From: Lichenostomus cassidix
Lineage: Eukaryota; Chordata; Aves; Passeriformes; Meliphagidae
Assembly: GCA_008360975.2 (NCBI GenBank)
Contig: CM039196.1
Location: 5,002,263-5,066,262 of the forward strand
Direction of reading: 5' to 3'
DNA: 64,000 bases
Part shown: positions 1 to 12,753 of the stretch, one piece after another
How the letters are laid out: each line of letters opens with the position of its first letter
Numbering within the stretch: position 1 is the stretch's first letter
Position numbers and translations under genes: made by a program
Notes under the pieces: generated by a model
Database searches by the model: none
What the model was told of the DNA's origin: nothing
What the model saw: only the letters and a program-made list of their open reading frames with translations

Positions 1-3000
1 AAAGTCATGATCTGCGCTCTTCGCTGAACTACTATGATTCACAGAAAATGAATCACAAAAGGCAAGTTTAGTGACTAAAAAACAGCTGCTCTGTAATGCA
101 TCTAACAAGAAGTATCGTATTTGCTGTTGTTTGACTGGGAGACTATCGGAAGATGACTATAAATACCCCTTTCAAAAACCAAATTTGGATTAAGCTCAGC
201 GTTAGCTGGGAGCAAGAGTCAGACAGACTGCCTCACACCTCTCCTGTATTTCACTTTTTGGGGGAAAGCCCAAGCACGAGTCCCCCTGAAGGGTAATTTA
301 TCACAAAAACAATGCAAAGGCTAAACAGCATCACTGCCATCAAAATTCATATTTTTAACATGGAGACTTTGAGTTGTATCAATCCTGTCTGTGTGTCCAT
401 CAATATAAGCACTGCTTATATGTGGGAACCATTTTATTAAAACTATGAAAACACCAAACAATTCATTTAATAAAAGCATTTTCTTCACTGCAGCTCAGCA
501 GTGAAGAGCTGTTTAAAGCAGAGTCTCTCTATCAACCCTACTCTTTCTGCACACTTCTGTTCTCACCATTGTATTAAAAACCTTTCACCAAAAATGAAAG
601 CATTAAAAAGCATGAATATATGTTTTGGTTTCCTCTTAGCTGTAACTGGCAAGTATTCCTGGAGGCATCTCCAGTTTCACGCTATCACAGAGGATTCCCC
701 CTCCTTTCTTTCATTAGGCATTTATGTATCTTCTACAGAAACGGGACATATTGAAATTGATGTCTGCATGGTTTTGCTGATGTTCTCCCAGGCCACACCA
801 CACTTGGGCTCACCACCTGTGCCCCAGGTGTGCAACCATGAACCAACACAGGCAAAAGCCACAGTGGGCTTGGCCCTTCTCCGTTTTGGGGTATTCCTGG
901 CAGAAATGCCCTGGTAAGTGCCACATTCATGTCCCCACTGGGTGGTGGCCACTGGCCAAGTAGTGGAGCCGTGAAAGCACAGCTGGCGTGCACAGCACAC
1001 ACCACCACAGTGACAGCCCAAATCCAGCTGTGATGACAGGGAAGGGAGCACAGCCTGTGATGGGACAGAGAGTCAGACTGGGACAGCCACCTTGGAACCC
1101 AACTTCTGTTTTCCATGGAGTGCCCAGACAGCCCATGGCAGTCAATCCCGTGATATTTTAAAGTGGGGAGAGCTGCAGATAAAGACAGATTAATTTTGCT
1201 CTACAGTTTTAAATGAAACTCTCCTGTTTTGGAAAGAATTTCATTAAGGTGAAAATATAATACTGAACTACCCATTTAGGAAGAATGTGCTATTAATTCT
1301 TAGCAGTGTATGTGAAAGGGAAAATTGCATTTTTATCTAAATGGTTTTTTCTGCATAACCCATTTCCAGTATTCTTTTACAGCTCAGTAGTGGGAACTTT
1401 TCACATTTCTATTTGGGCCAGACCACTGTGGAAGGCAGACTACAGGAACACGACAAATATAACCCCTTAAAACATACTCCAAGAGAAGCTCCACAAATAG
1501 GAGAAAGGCCAGAAGAGTACACCTTAAAGGATGGGTGGAAAAGGAAAAAAAATCTCTCTTAAAGATGTAAGTCGTATTTTTGAGGGGGAGAGGAAAAAGG
1601 ATGTGGTTTAGGGTGTTTTTTTTCCCTATGGGCCAAGAAGAGTTTTGGTCTTCCCTCTGTTCTTCCTCACTTGAAGCAGAAACACCTCCTCTTTGATGCA
1701 GTTTCCAGTCCCAAATGCACACAAAGAGCAGAATGGGGCCATGTTATCACTTTGAAAAACCGGACAGTCTGAGCTACAACATGTACTAGTACGTACAACC
1801 AAAACAAGTGTATGCTATGAAAGACTCATTTTATCAGCATAAACAAATGCTGGTTTCTCACTACAGTTTCATACCATTTGAAACTGAATATAATCCAAAC
1901 AATAATTCCAAACAACTGATGCTGGGATCCAAGTTTCCCTGACGTACTGCCATCACACAGCAAGAAAAAAGTCAAGTAAAAGCAAAAGCAGATTCGGAAC
2001 CGACTGCTTCGAGTTTTACCACATTTGCCTAATCTAGCACAAAGGAAAGCAAACAGAAAATTCAAAGTTTTTAAAATTCTTCATTTCATCATCAAAGATC
2101 TCAGATTCAAGTGAACACAAACCGCAATAGCACAGTGGCCTTGTGTTTAACAAACAAAGCCGCTGACTTTCCAAGCACCGCAGCAGGGCTCACTGAAGAA
2201 GCTGAAGCTCTGTGTTTTCTAAGCATTGCTCATTTGACATTCTTAACCTTTTTTTTTTTTCCTGCGTTGGCTTTTATTAGCTTATTTCAGAAAATTAGTA
2301 TAACAAAAAATTTAATCTTTCAAAACAGACATTTAAAAGTGCAGCCATTATGGAAATACGATTGGACAATGAACAGTTTTTATTCCCTCTACCTCGCCAC
2401 ACTCCGCACAGCAAAGCAGTAATTACAGGAATCTACTTCTGGTTTAAGCTCTACAGTAAGCTCTTTCCAAATTTAAGGCCAGCAACCAACCCTTCATTAT
2501 GCTTAATAGGTAGACATAAAACGTAATTGTATCACAATCTCCCAACACACGTTCCCAGCTCTGAGGCTCACACGTGTCTGGCTCAAATAAGAGATTTTTT
2601 ATCTGTTCTTTTCTGTAAGAGAAACGCTGCAGCACCGTTGGCATCAGCCACTCAAGGAAAACTACACCAAACACTAAAGTATCTGGAAAATTATTTGGAG
2701 TAAGGCTTCACTGTGTTGTTAAAACCTCACATTTTTCATTTTCAAAGGGGTGTTTGTTGGTCCCACCAGCACTGGCACAGCCTGCACCGTGTTCAGCAGC
2801 CCCAGGATCCTGGAGCACTGGGAGCAGCAAATTCCCTTCTGCCTTTCCCATTCACACCTCAGCTAAAATAAGTAACAACAGGACATAGTACATGAGCTGG
2901 ATTTATCTACAGGACAAACCACTTTGTCTTGTAACATACAACATGGCTTTATGCACAGAGTTTAAAGGCAAAGCTCACCCACATCACCAGGACTGCCCTT

Positions 3001-3105
3001 GAACTTTCCCCAACACTGCTCTGTCCCCCTGCACATTTTCCAGCTATTGCCCTCACACCCACCCAGCCAGCAGCACAAGAAATTGGCTAATGATGGGATA
3101 AAACC

Positions 3106-3137
3106 TTCATAATAATAACAACAACAATAATAATAAT
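3106..3137. repeat. (AAT/AAC)n simple repeat
   Basis: A short run of imperfect AAT and AAC triplets within MN1 intron 1, seen directly. No function is evident. Confidence 0.8.
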
Positions 3138-6100
3138 GAGCCATAATGAAGGAAGGTTTTGCTATTCACCCTTTTTTTGTGATCTGCCTATTTCAAAGTA
3201 GTTTGAATGAGATTTGAATTGTGCTTGGGACAGCCCTTGTTTTCCCTCTGCCTCCAGAATGATGGCATGGTAGGGAGAGCACAAGGAGCTGAGCTGCTCG
3301 TGGTTTCTCCTAGCACGGAAAGAACAGCATGTGCCTGTATTTAGAGGTAGAGAAGGGAACTGTAGCATCCAGGAAAAAAAGAAATAAATCATACTGATTT
3401 TATCTTCAAAAAAGCATTTGTGTTTTTGGTTTGTTTAAATCAAAAATGTGCTGCAAGCGTTTGACCCTACATCCAGCAACAATAAAATCTGTTCCATCAT
3501 AAAATACCAGCTGCTTTGCACTTCGAATAATAATAGTATTTTTAAAGGGTTTCAGAATTATTGTCTCATAGATTGTGGTAGCTTTTATTACAATTACTGG
3601 GGAACTCCTTTTTTTTTTCTTGTAGAATACAATCAATAGGCTCATTTATTATCTTCTTGCTTTTAAAACTGTATTTGGTCTGAAATTTTGGGCTACCCTT
3701 CAGACCGGGCAAAAAAATATTTTTCAGCCAACATTTGGCACCAATAAAAATTAACAAAACAAGCAAGTCAGATCAAAAATACCTGTAACATTAGATGCAA
3801 ACAGCTACCTGGCTGCCTGGCAGGTCTTTTTCTAATTATTAAAAGCTCAGTACCACTCCAGGTATAAGTCCCAGCAGGTTGTTGTGACTTACTGGGCAGC
3901 TCAGACCTTGGGTTTGGGTCCTCCTCTCTCATCACCCAGAGGAGCAGGGAGAAGCAGCCCACCCTTGGTGATGCTTCCAACCCTAGGCATCTGCAAGAGG
4001 TGTAAATCTACCTTACATCAAACTACTTCTGCAACATTTAGGTCTCTTTTCCTGTTGCTAAGACTGAGAAACTTATTTAGAAATCCACTCACACACAGAT
4101 CAGAAGTGCCGTAACGGGGGTTAGGAATTTTTTTTTTTTTTTCCAGGAAAGGAGAAATGCTGCCCCAGAGAGGGCAGTACAGCCTCACCATCCCCACCAG
4201 GAAGGAATCCACGCAGAAATGAGCTCACCAGGTGGGATGAGATGCTCTCAGCCCTTCATTCCCTGCCCACACACGCTTCCCAACCACCGCACGCCTAATC
4301 CAGCACCATTCAGCGCCAGCATGCCAGCCTTTGCTGGCTTCCCAAGTGCTGAGAATCATCCCCAGGCTCCCTCAGTTCCACTGTGCACCTCACCTGCCCA
4401 AAGCACCTCACCAAAGCCCTGGTGGCACCGCGTTCTGGCGAAGAACCGGCAGCTGCCTAGCCCAACAACGGCCGTTTTAGCTCGTTTGGACTGTAAATCT
4501 TTAGCAGTGGGAACATCTCCCAGGTTTCTGAAGCGCTGTGGCAATTTACGGTGCAATAAATATAATCTTAAATAAAAATAATCCTAGGGCGGGAGCTGAA
4601 TATGGACTCCACTGCGCTCTAAATCACACGCAGACCCCGATCTCCGTGATGGTAATGCCTTGACTGACCAAGAAATCCAGCCAGGAGCAGGAACGCTGTG
4701 TGGACACTCGCTGTCCCCCTGTCTCCATCTGAGCCTCACCTCCAGCAGTGCACAGGAGGGAAAGCTCAGCCCCATTCCCTAGGGAATGGCACTGCTCACA
4801 ATGATGCACAGCTGTGTCACAGACACCCCCACCGACAGCATCCTCTGCCTCTTCTGACTGCTCTCACCTGAGACCAAAAGGCTTTTAAATGCCATTATGG
4901 AGGAATATTATACCCACCCCCTCTTCCCCAAAAAAAAAAAAAAATGGTGGAAAATTTTTCTAGGAAAGAGATCCTAAAATTCTGACCAGATAATAACCCC
5001 AGCCCAACCTCCATTTCCTATGTTAATAGATCAATTTACATCTTTCTAGCAAAAGGGTTTCAGGCTACATTTAAAAAAAAAAAAAAAGTCATGCCTTTCT
5101 TCTTAAACTGCATTTTGGGAGAGGATTAAGGAGGAAGGAAGGATATGACTCTTTCCAGGGCTTTGTAGTGTATTTGCTTCACACAGCAAATTAATATTCT
5201 CAATTTTAACTCAGGAGTACATTCTTAATTAGGGTATGAAATGTTTTAAAATTTTCTTCACTTTACAAATGGCTGCTTTTTCAATTAACTGTGCTTCCCC
5301 AGCCTCAGGATGATCTTTCTATTAGCAACAGAATGCTTTCGAGTATTTTGTGAATACTAATTCACAAAATTAATTAAATGCAGACTTAACTCTGAAAACA
5401 TATATTTTACCACAAAAAACCCTGCTGTCTTCCAACTACTGACCGATCACAGGCTTTGCTGGGATCAAGGGGATCAAGTCCTAAAGGGCCAGCAGTCAGA
5501 ACTGAAGGTAGGAGAGTTAAAAGGAAAAAAACCAAAGTTCTTCATTTTGAATTTTACATGCTCCAAATACAGGGGGAGATTAAAAAAAAAGATAAATATC
5601 CCAAAGTTCACACAAACTGGCTGCAGGAGCAGGGCTGTGGTTCGTCTCTCACAGTCAGAACTAGTGGAGCCCTCCAAGCTCTCACACGTGTTGTCCGTGT
5701 TTAAACTCAAATAAACTGTATTTATTTTGATGTAAAAAAATCTATCAAAGCAGCACTTAAACATAACCAGATTTCTGCTTACCAAACCAAAAAAACCTTT
5801 TTTAGACAAATGTTAAAAGCTAATAAAAACGCAGACCGCCCGGTGTCATGCTTGGTGGTGTTACGTTAAAACACTGAACAGACACAACCAGATTTGCTGG
5901 AATTGAAAACAAACAGACCCAAACTGCCCCACTGCACCTCAGCCTGCAGCCAAGACTCGGATCCTTCTCGGGAGCTGCCCGTGATGGATTCACACATGCA
6001 TCCCAGGGAGAGGCACCATCGGCGGTGCCAGAGCAGCTCCTGCCCAAGCAGGCAAGGCAAAACTTGGAAAAACTTTATTTCCAGCATGGATCAGACCTGT

Positions 6101-9100
6101 CAGTCAGGTGTCTCGAAAGGGCACAAGCACAGAGCACAAATACTCCTATGACAATGCATGAAATAACCCAAGTGCAGGAAAGAAACGTGGTCACTGCTGT
6201 TCTGTGTATTTTTGCACTTGTATGGACAAAAAGTGCAACAGTAAGAAAGGCACATTTCTAGACCATTGACTCTTAAAACTTATTACATCAACTAAGGAAA
6301 ATGCATTCCCCACATCCAGATGCTTTTGTCATTTGCCAGGAGATGAGCAGAACATGAAGCCTTAGAGGAGAGGGCACTGGCAGGGAGGGGAGAAGAAGGG
6401 GTGCTGAGGAGGGGAACAGCAAAGCAGTATCATCTAAGATGTTCTCTTTGAAGTATTAAGAAAGTCAGCTTGTAAAAATTAATGGATTAGACCTCCAGCT
6501 GTTCAATTCTCAGCTTTAAATTTAGAAGGCATTTGACTTTGGAACATTGGCACATAATCCATAAAATATATTTAAATATGTAAAAAAATCCCAAATACGT
6601 TGTATTAAAAGGTCACTAATAACTCAGAATGTTTTAACTGCACCAACACAAAAGCATCTGGCAAAGGAAAAGCAGCAATCTACAAAGAATCACAGAATTT
6701 TTATATAAGCCAGTCATCTAATCACTGTGTGTGAAGTGGGTCTACCTACAGAACAGCAAAAATTCAGAATTACATTTTAAAAGCTGAGAAATTTAACCAA
6801 GACCAGGATGGTGTGGGCAGACCTTGAATTTCCTGGACGATTCCACAGCTTCACCTATTTCATTTCTACTAGTTTGCCCATGTCCCTTACCCAAGATCTG
6901 GTGCACAGCCAGCCATGTTCTGAACAGCCATCACCAACACAGGCTCTCATTTGAAAACGCGCTTCAAAAAGTGAAACAAGAATAATTCCGTATTTTAAAA
7001 TAACACGCCAATCTCAAACACGTCCTGCAAACCTTAATCATGTATTTACAGGTGCAAATGCTGCTCTCTTCAAAGGTGTAGATTTTTCAATGGAAAAGCC
7101 AGCCCAGCTGGACAGGATGCTGGCCGGAGCGGCGGCGTGATGGCGAGGTGGGTACCAGCGCCTGACGCCCACCACCCGCGCTGCCTGCATCCAACGTGCT
7201 CCACTCCCAAACATGCAAAGGACAATCTCTTCTATGCTAGAGGTAAAACAGGGAGTGATTCTCTGCCTACAGTTTGACTGGTCTCTTTCGATATTCTCAC
7301 TGTGCTTGAGAAATTATGGCGTTAAACTGTTTCTGATATTTCAGTAAATTTAGCGTTAACAAAGCGTACGCGTTAGGCCACCTGAAGATTCATTCTGGAG
7401 CTGGCTCTGTACTTTCTGGGGAGACTCTCCTCACACTTAGATTTAACAGAAATACACGAGAAACCACTGACTGAAAATGTACAGTAATTTGTCTAGTACT
7501 AAAATTTTATATGGCCACATAAAGGCATTTTACTGTACCAAAACCTCTCCCTGGTATAGAACACTACCGAGGCTGGGAGTCAGCTGGTTCAAATAAAAGC
7601 AGCCTATATAGTTTTAGGCTACACTTTTGTTTGATGCCTTATTCTTTGTTCTACACAAGTAACAACAAACTGCATCTACAGACATTGCTAATTAATAATG
7701 TTTTTTATCAAAATATTATTTGCAATTCTATGGTTGAGAATTCCACTAGGTCATTGGTAAAAAAAACAGGTATTGTACTTTAAAAATTAAGAGCAGACAT
7801 GGTGTAATACATCACAGATCAAAATAAATCTATGCTGTCATCCAAGCTCATATATAAATACTAAGTCTAATTCATTTCCTTTTACATCATACGTAAAGAT
7901 CTGAAGCATATTCACACAGCAATTTCAAGAAATATCTCCCTCAAAGTCTGTCTCACGCACACCCTCACACCAAGTGCGTGCAAAACACCCCCGTTAAAAC
8001 TCACCTTGCAACTGAATGGGCCGTCAGAAAATAACAGACTTGGGGGCAAGAAAGCACCAGGATGCAAAACAGATAGGTAATCTCCATTAATTCAAACATA
8101 GCTAGATTGTCCACTGAAATGAGAACAGGTAAATCTAGAGACCAAAAATTAATAGCCAGACAGACTGGGATGTAAAAGCAAACAGTGGCCACAGTTGTTA
8201 CTGAAATGCCAATAAATTTACTTTCTGCACTAAATATTTTAGTATATCACAGCAAGAGGAAATACTACTGAAAATTCTGTCCCTTGCCTTCTCCAATATT
8301 TGCCATAAAGGTCGACAAACACACTGCTACAGAATGTTTATAAAACAAAGGAAAACATTTCTAAACAGAACCATTTTCTAGTAGAAAGTATTAAAAATTA
8401 TAGTCAAGGTAAACAATGGAGAATTTCTGTCACTCACATCAGGCCAAGCAGGGGCAACCCTTCCAATTAATTTTTTTTTTAACAGGTTAGAAAAGTTTAA
8501 AGCATCATATTAAATCCAAATCTAACGCACACCAAACTCTCTCCCAGGATAAGCAGCGGGAGCATTCTTCCCTCATCACTCTGCTTGCTAATCCTGATGA
8601 TTTAATAAAGATGTGGATTTGATAAACGTGGAGTTCATCGCTTAACTTCGAGACAAAGGCAACGGCTTCTTTTCTCACTAAATTGTTAAAATTGTGTAAG
8701 TTTCAGCAGCCCAGTGAGGCAAACAAAGCAGCGTCAGGAATCACAGCCCCCTCGCTGCAAAGGGCGCTGAGCTTTGCCGCTGAACTCGTTTCCACAGCGC
8801 TCACTACAACACAGCCGCTCACAGCGCATCGCTCGCAGTGAGGGTTCAGTGCCTGAAAAACCTCACGAGAGGTCTGACAAACTCGGTCCCAGTAAACAAA
8901 CACAGTCCCCCCGTAAAGCCTTTAAAAGAGCTCAGCAATATTTAAAACAAAAGATGCAGCAGAATGCACTAGAAAGAAAAAGAAAACAAAGGCTCCCGGC
9001 CGCATCTGGACCAAATTTGACCTTTGTTAATGTATTTCTAGTAATTCGCAGATGTTACGCGCTGCTCCGGCAAGAGGGCTGGCCTGTGGGCTCATTCCAA

Positions 9101-11161
9101 TGACAGGTTCAGTGTAACGATGAAATATTAACAAAAACTCAGAGATGAAGGCTAATGGTGCTGCATGGCACGTGCCAGTCAGCCCGGACCGACGAGCCCA
9201 ACAGCCACCGAGCAGCGGAATATATTCCCATTCTTTCCAATCAACACCTGCACAGTTCTAGGTACATACTGATGTCTTCACCTGACATCTGTAGTATGGG
9301 ACCTTCAAAATTTCAATTCAAAACTAAAACCAAAACGCCACCAGCACTTAATTACTGGGTTTCTAGAGGATACTAATACACATTTCACTGAAGGGGAAAT
9401 TGTTCTGGTTCAGTCAAACCAGGAAAAGCAAAACCCCATTAAACTGGCCCTGGGTTTTTTAATTAATTTGAACTGGTTATTCTTTGTCAGCTAGAGCCGT
9501 GCTGCTGGAAGTCAAGACAACCCCTCTAGACTCAGTGTTATTTATTTCTCACTCCCAGCTCAAGCTGCTAGGCAAACACTAAATTCTAGAAAGCATTTTC
9601 GGGAGAAAAAGCCCCAAAAACTACCAGCCAGTTCGCATAAAACATGTTGGTACAAGAAATGATGCATCAGAGAAAACTCCTTACAGAAAACACATTTCAG
9701 GGCAGAGCCACGTCCGGGCAGCATTACTAATACTACATTCTGAAATGAATGCACGCAGAGCTCGCGGCAGGCCAGCGTCGGAGGTGTCACACCTCACAGG
9801 GGCACCAGCAGCACCGCTAGCAGCCCTCAGCAACCTCCAGAATCACAGCTCACACAACTGCCATAGATCAGCAAATCATTTTAATGCCTTTATGGGGGAA
9901 AAAGGTGAGCTCCAAGGAATCTGAGAAGCCATTAAAACAACTCAAGTTGTTTCCTCCGTAATCTGTGCATTAACGGAGTATTTGAGAAGTTCCTGACCCT
10001 GCTGCATTTTGGAGAGCCTTCATGGCCAGCAGTGAGGCTGGACCCTCCAGTCCCAGCACTGGCTGAGAATGGCTGGCAGAGGACACAGTGCCCAGCACTG
10101 CACCGAGGGGAACCTGCCCCCGACACCCACCGCCCCTTCCTCCACCTCCCCTTCCTCCACCTCCCCAGCACCTGAGCAGCCGCCGGTGCCAATCGCAGCA
10201 GTGCCACAATGGGAATAAATCCCCAACCGCCTGCCCTCTTATGGCAGGTGTAAATCAGGAGCCCCCAGCAATGCCTGCACTGGGGAGGACCCTGGGTCTA
10301 ATGCTGCTCTCACTGACGCTGCCCAGCCCCAAAACGGTGCCCACTGCCCAGCACGGCGTTCTGCACGCCGAGGAACTGCCTGAATTCGGAGGAGCGCTGT
10401 CTGGAGCCTGCGCATCCACCCGGACACTGGGCTGCTGCTGGAACAAACACCACAGTGCAAACCCCAGCCGACTGAGAAGGTTTAAAATCGCAGTCCACGG
10501 CTAAAGAAAGCCTTTTCTTAAACACAGTTTCACACACACAGGGGTATGGCAATCTAAAGTTAAATTATTTCTACTGAGCCAGGTGAACAGCCTGTTTTGT
10601 CTCATCTATTGTATCTTTCTAATCTCCAACAACAGTTAAAGTAAATTCTCTGTGAGTCTGTATAAATTTCCTCATCCAAGGAACCAGCCCATTCAAATCC
10701 CTCAAGTGACTAAAGCATGAACCAACCCGAGCGCCTCTGCATTGTTGTGGAACTGGTTTGCTATTTTATATTAAGCCTCTGAAATACTAAAACATATCCT
10801 TATATAGGAACACTGATTAAATGGTTTTCCTTCCAAGTGATGAACTGTTTTAACACCAACATTGTGGTTATCGCGACCAGAAAGCAATTACTTCTTTCAC
10901 TAGCTGTTACTAAGAATAGCTGTGATCAAAGTGACTGGAGGAGTGCTGTTAAAAGACGCTGCAGAAGCATCGCTCCGTATGACACACACACACAAAATAT
11001 AGATCATTTTAAGCCAAATTACACTTTTAATAAACGTGCTGTTCAGAATTAAATCACTGCTCAGGATTTGGTTTTTTTCCACCCATGAAGTAAAGATCTA
11101 TAGAATAAGTTATTCTTTTAAAATCTATTTCTAAACACAGCACGGTGTGAGATCTGTGTAT

Positions 11162-11182
11162 CTGTGTGTGTGTGTGTGTGTG
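11162..11182. repeat. (TG)n microsatellite
   Basis: About ten uninterrupted TG dinucleotides inside MN1 intron 1. It is a likely polymorphic microsatellite; no gene function is implied. Confidence 0.85.
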
Positions 11183-12753
11183 AAAGTGCACACGTAACAG
11201 GGTGCATGTGGTGTGAGAGAACGTATATATGTGCTTGAGCCTGCCAAGGCAGAAGTGACAGGAACTGTGATTTGTGCTAACTAGCTATTGATCCAGTCAG
11301 ATCTAGATGTTGTGTACAAGAAACAATAAAAGAGAAGGGGCCAGGAAGGATGCTGTGTGCAACTCCATTTAAAAATGGAAAAGAAGGGCCCCAAACAAAC
11401 CAATTTATGTCCTTGCCTGGGTGAAGCATGGAGAATGCTGATGGGCTTCCTCGGGTCTGCCGTGCATGCTAAACACTCTGCTCGAAATGAGAGTCTCCTG
11501 CGCTGGGCATTAAACATGAACAAAGAGACAAACCGTGGGGGCTAGGATTCACGCTTCAGAAAGCCAAAGCTGCAAAGCCAACCAGAACCGGGTTAGGAAA
11601 CAGCCCAGTTTCCAAACCAGCTCCCTTCTAATTTCCCCAACAACTTTCTCAGCAAAATTACTAAATGTGGAGGGCTGTAAAAAGTCAGTCTGTACTACCA
11701 GAGGTAATGAAAACAATTTCAAACTACGCTGCAGTACCAAAATATCACCTTTCCTAGGCACAAATAATTAATTTATGTTGTGGAAACTGCACACATGTAT
11801 TTCTAGCACACCAAAATCCACCCGGCTGCCCTCAGATAGCAGGTACAGCATGTGCACCCATTGTAACAATCACACATACAGCCAGGCAGGTTGCAAAATA
11901 GGGATTTGATAAGATAAAATAGAAACCAATTGAATCTATAATCATCCTTATCTTAAACAGCTTTTATAATAGAGGGTTTTCCATTAAAATATTTTTTTCC
12001 TGAGCCTGGGGAATTATGATGCCCTCTGGACACAAGGAAGGATCAAAAATGACAACTAATGTTGAAATTAAACATCTGTCACCTAAGCAAGTTTTACACT
12101 AGTAGACCCAGAGTCTTATTTTCAACTGCCTTTCAGTTAAATGAAAAATACTTTGTTACAAGCCGTTCAGTTCAGTATCACACTGCTGTGGGCTCCAAAT
12201 GCAAGAAGGGGGCATCTGGACCTGAAGGGGCAGCACTACCACCAGACTCATGTTTTTGTGGTTTAGGAAAACCTCAGTCAGTTTTGGGAAAGTGGCTGGA
12301 ATGTTTGGCTGGTACCAGGTTCTGTGGGAGAACCCTCCTCTGCACCCTGTGCCTGGTGGGGCTCTACAGGAGCTCCCTCCTCAGCACCCCCAGGCCCAGG
12401 AGCTCAACTGGGGCTCACTGGGAGACCCTCTGCTCAGCACCCTCACCTGCCCATTCCCTAGGAGGCACGATGAGGACAGGGCTGGCAGGAGAGATGCCAC
12501 GGGGCAGTTGTCACCTGGGGCAGTCAGGCAGCAGGCACTTTGTCCCTGACACTGGCCCCTGCAGCAGATCCACACTGCATCCTGCAGCCCCAGCTCAGGC
12601 TGGGAAGACACCTGGCACTCACCAAGGATGGAGTGGGTGTGGAGCCAGTGTGTGCCCAGAGTAGCAGGGCTGCAGTCCCACCATGTCCCCTTTCCTGAGC
12701 AGCCCACAACCACCCCTACCCCTGTGTCAGCACCCACGTGGGACAACTGATAC

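Larger units (their letters stand above)
1..12753 (-). other. MN1: MN1 intron 1 (part)
   Basis: This is AT-rich non-coding sequence downstream of the MN1 exon 1 splice donor. I looked on the minus strand for the short last MN1 coding exon (about 60 codons, containing a TWRSLHSD-like motif and ending near FGTFVAALT) and did not find it, so it should lie left of the window. No other gene is convincing. The stretch holds small simple repeats (listed separately), poly-A runs near 4929 and 5071, a short GC-rich patch at 7110-7200 and another at about 10040-10440. No CR1-type repeat was clearly recognisable. Confidence 0.7.

Noticed and set aside
6683..6712. CR1-like AATCACAGAAT string
   Set aside because: The string recalls the 3' region of bird CR1 LINEs but the flanking sequence does not continue the match.
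8774..9103. 109-residue basic open frame in MN1 intron
   Set aside because: It begins at a TTG rather than an ATG, has no family similarity and no splice context.
12059..12664. 201-codon plus-strand open frame beside MN1 exon 1
   Set aside because: No recognisable domain; it lies in intron sequence and its composition is not coding-like.
1..12750. Last coding exon of MN1
   Set aside because: I scanned the minus strand for TWRSLHSD and FGTFVAALT-like coding and found nothing. The exon is taken to be left of the window.
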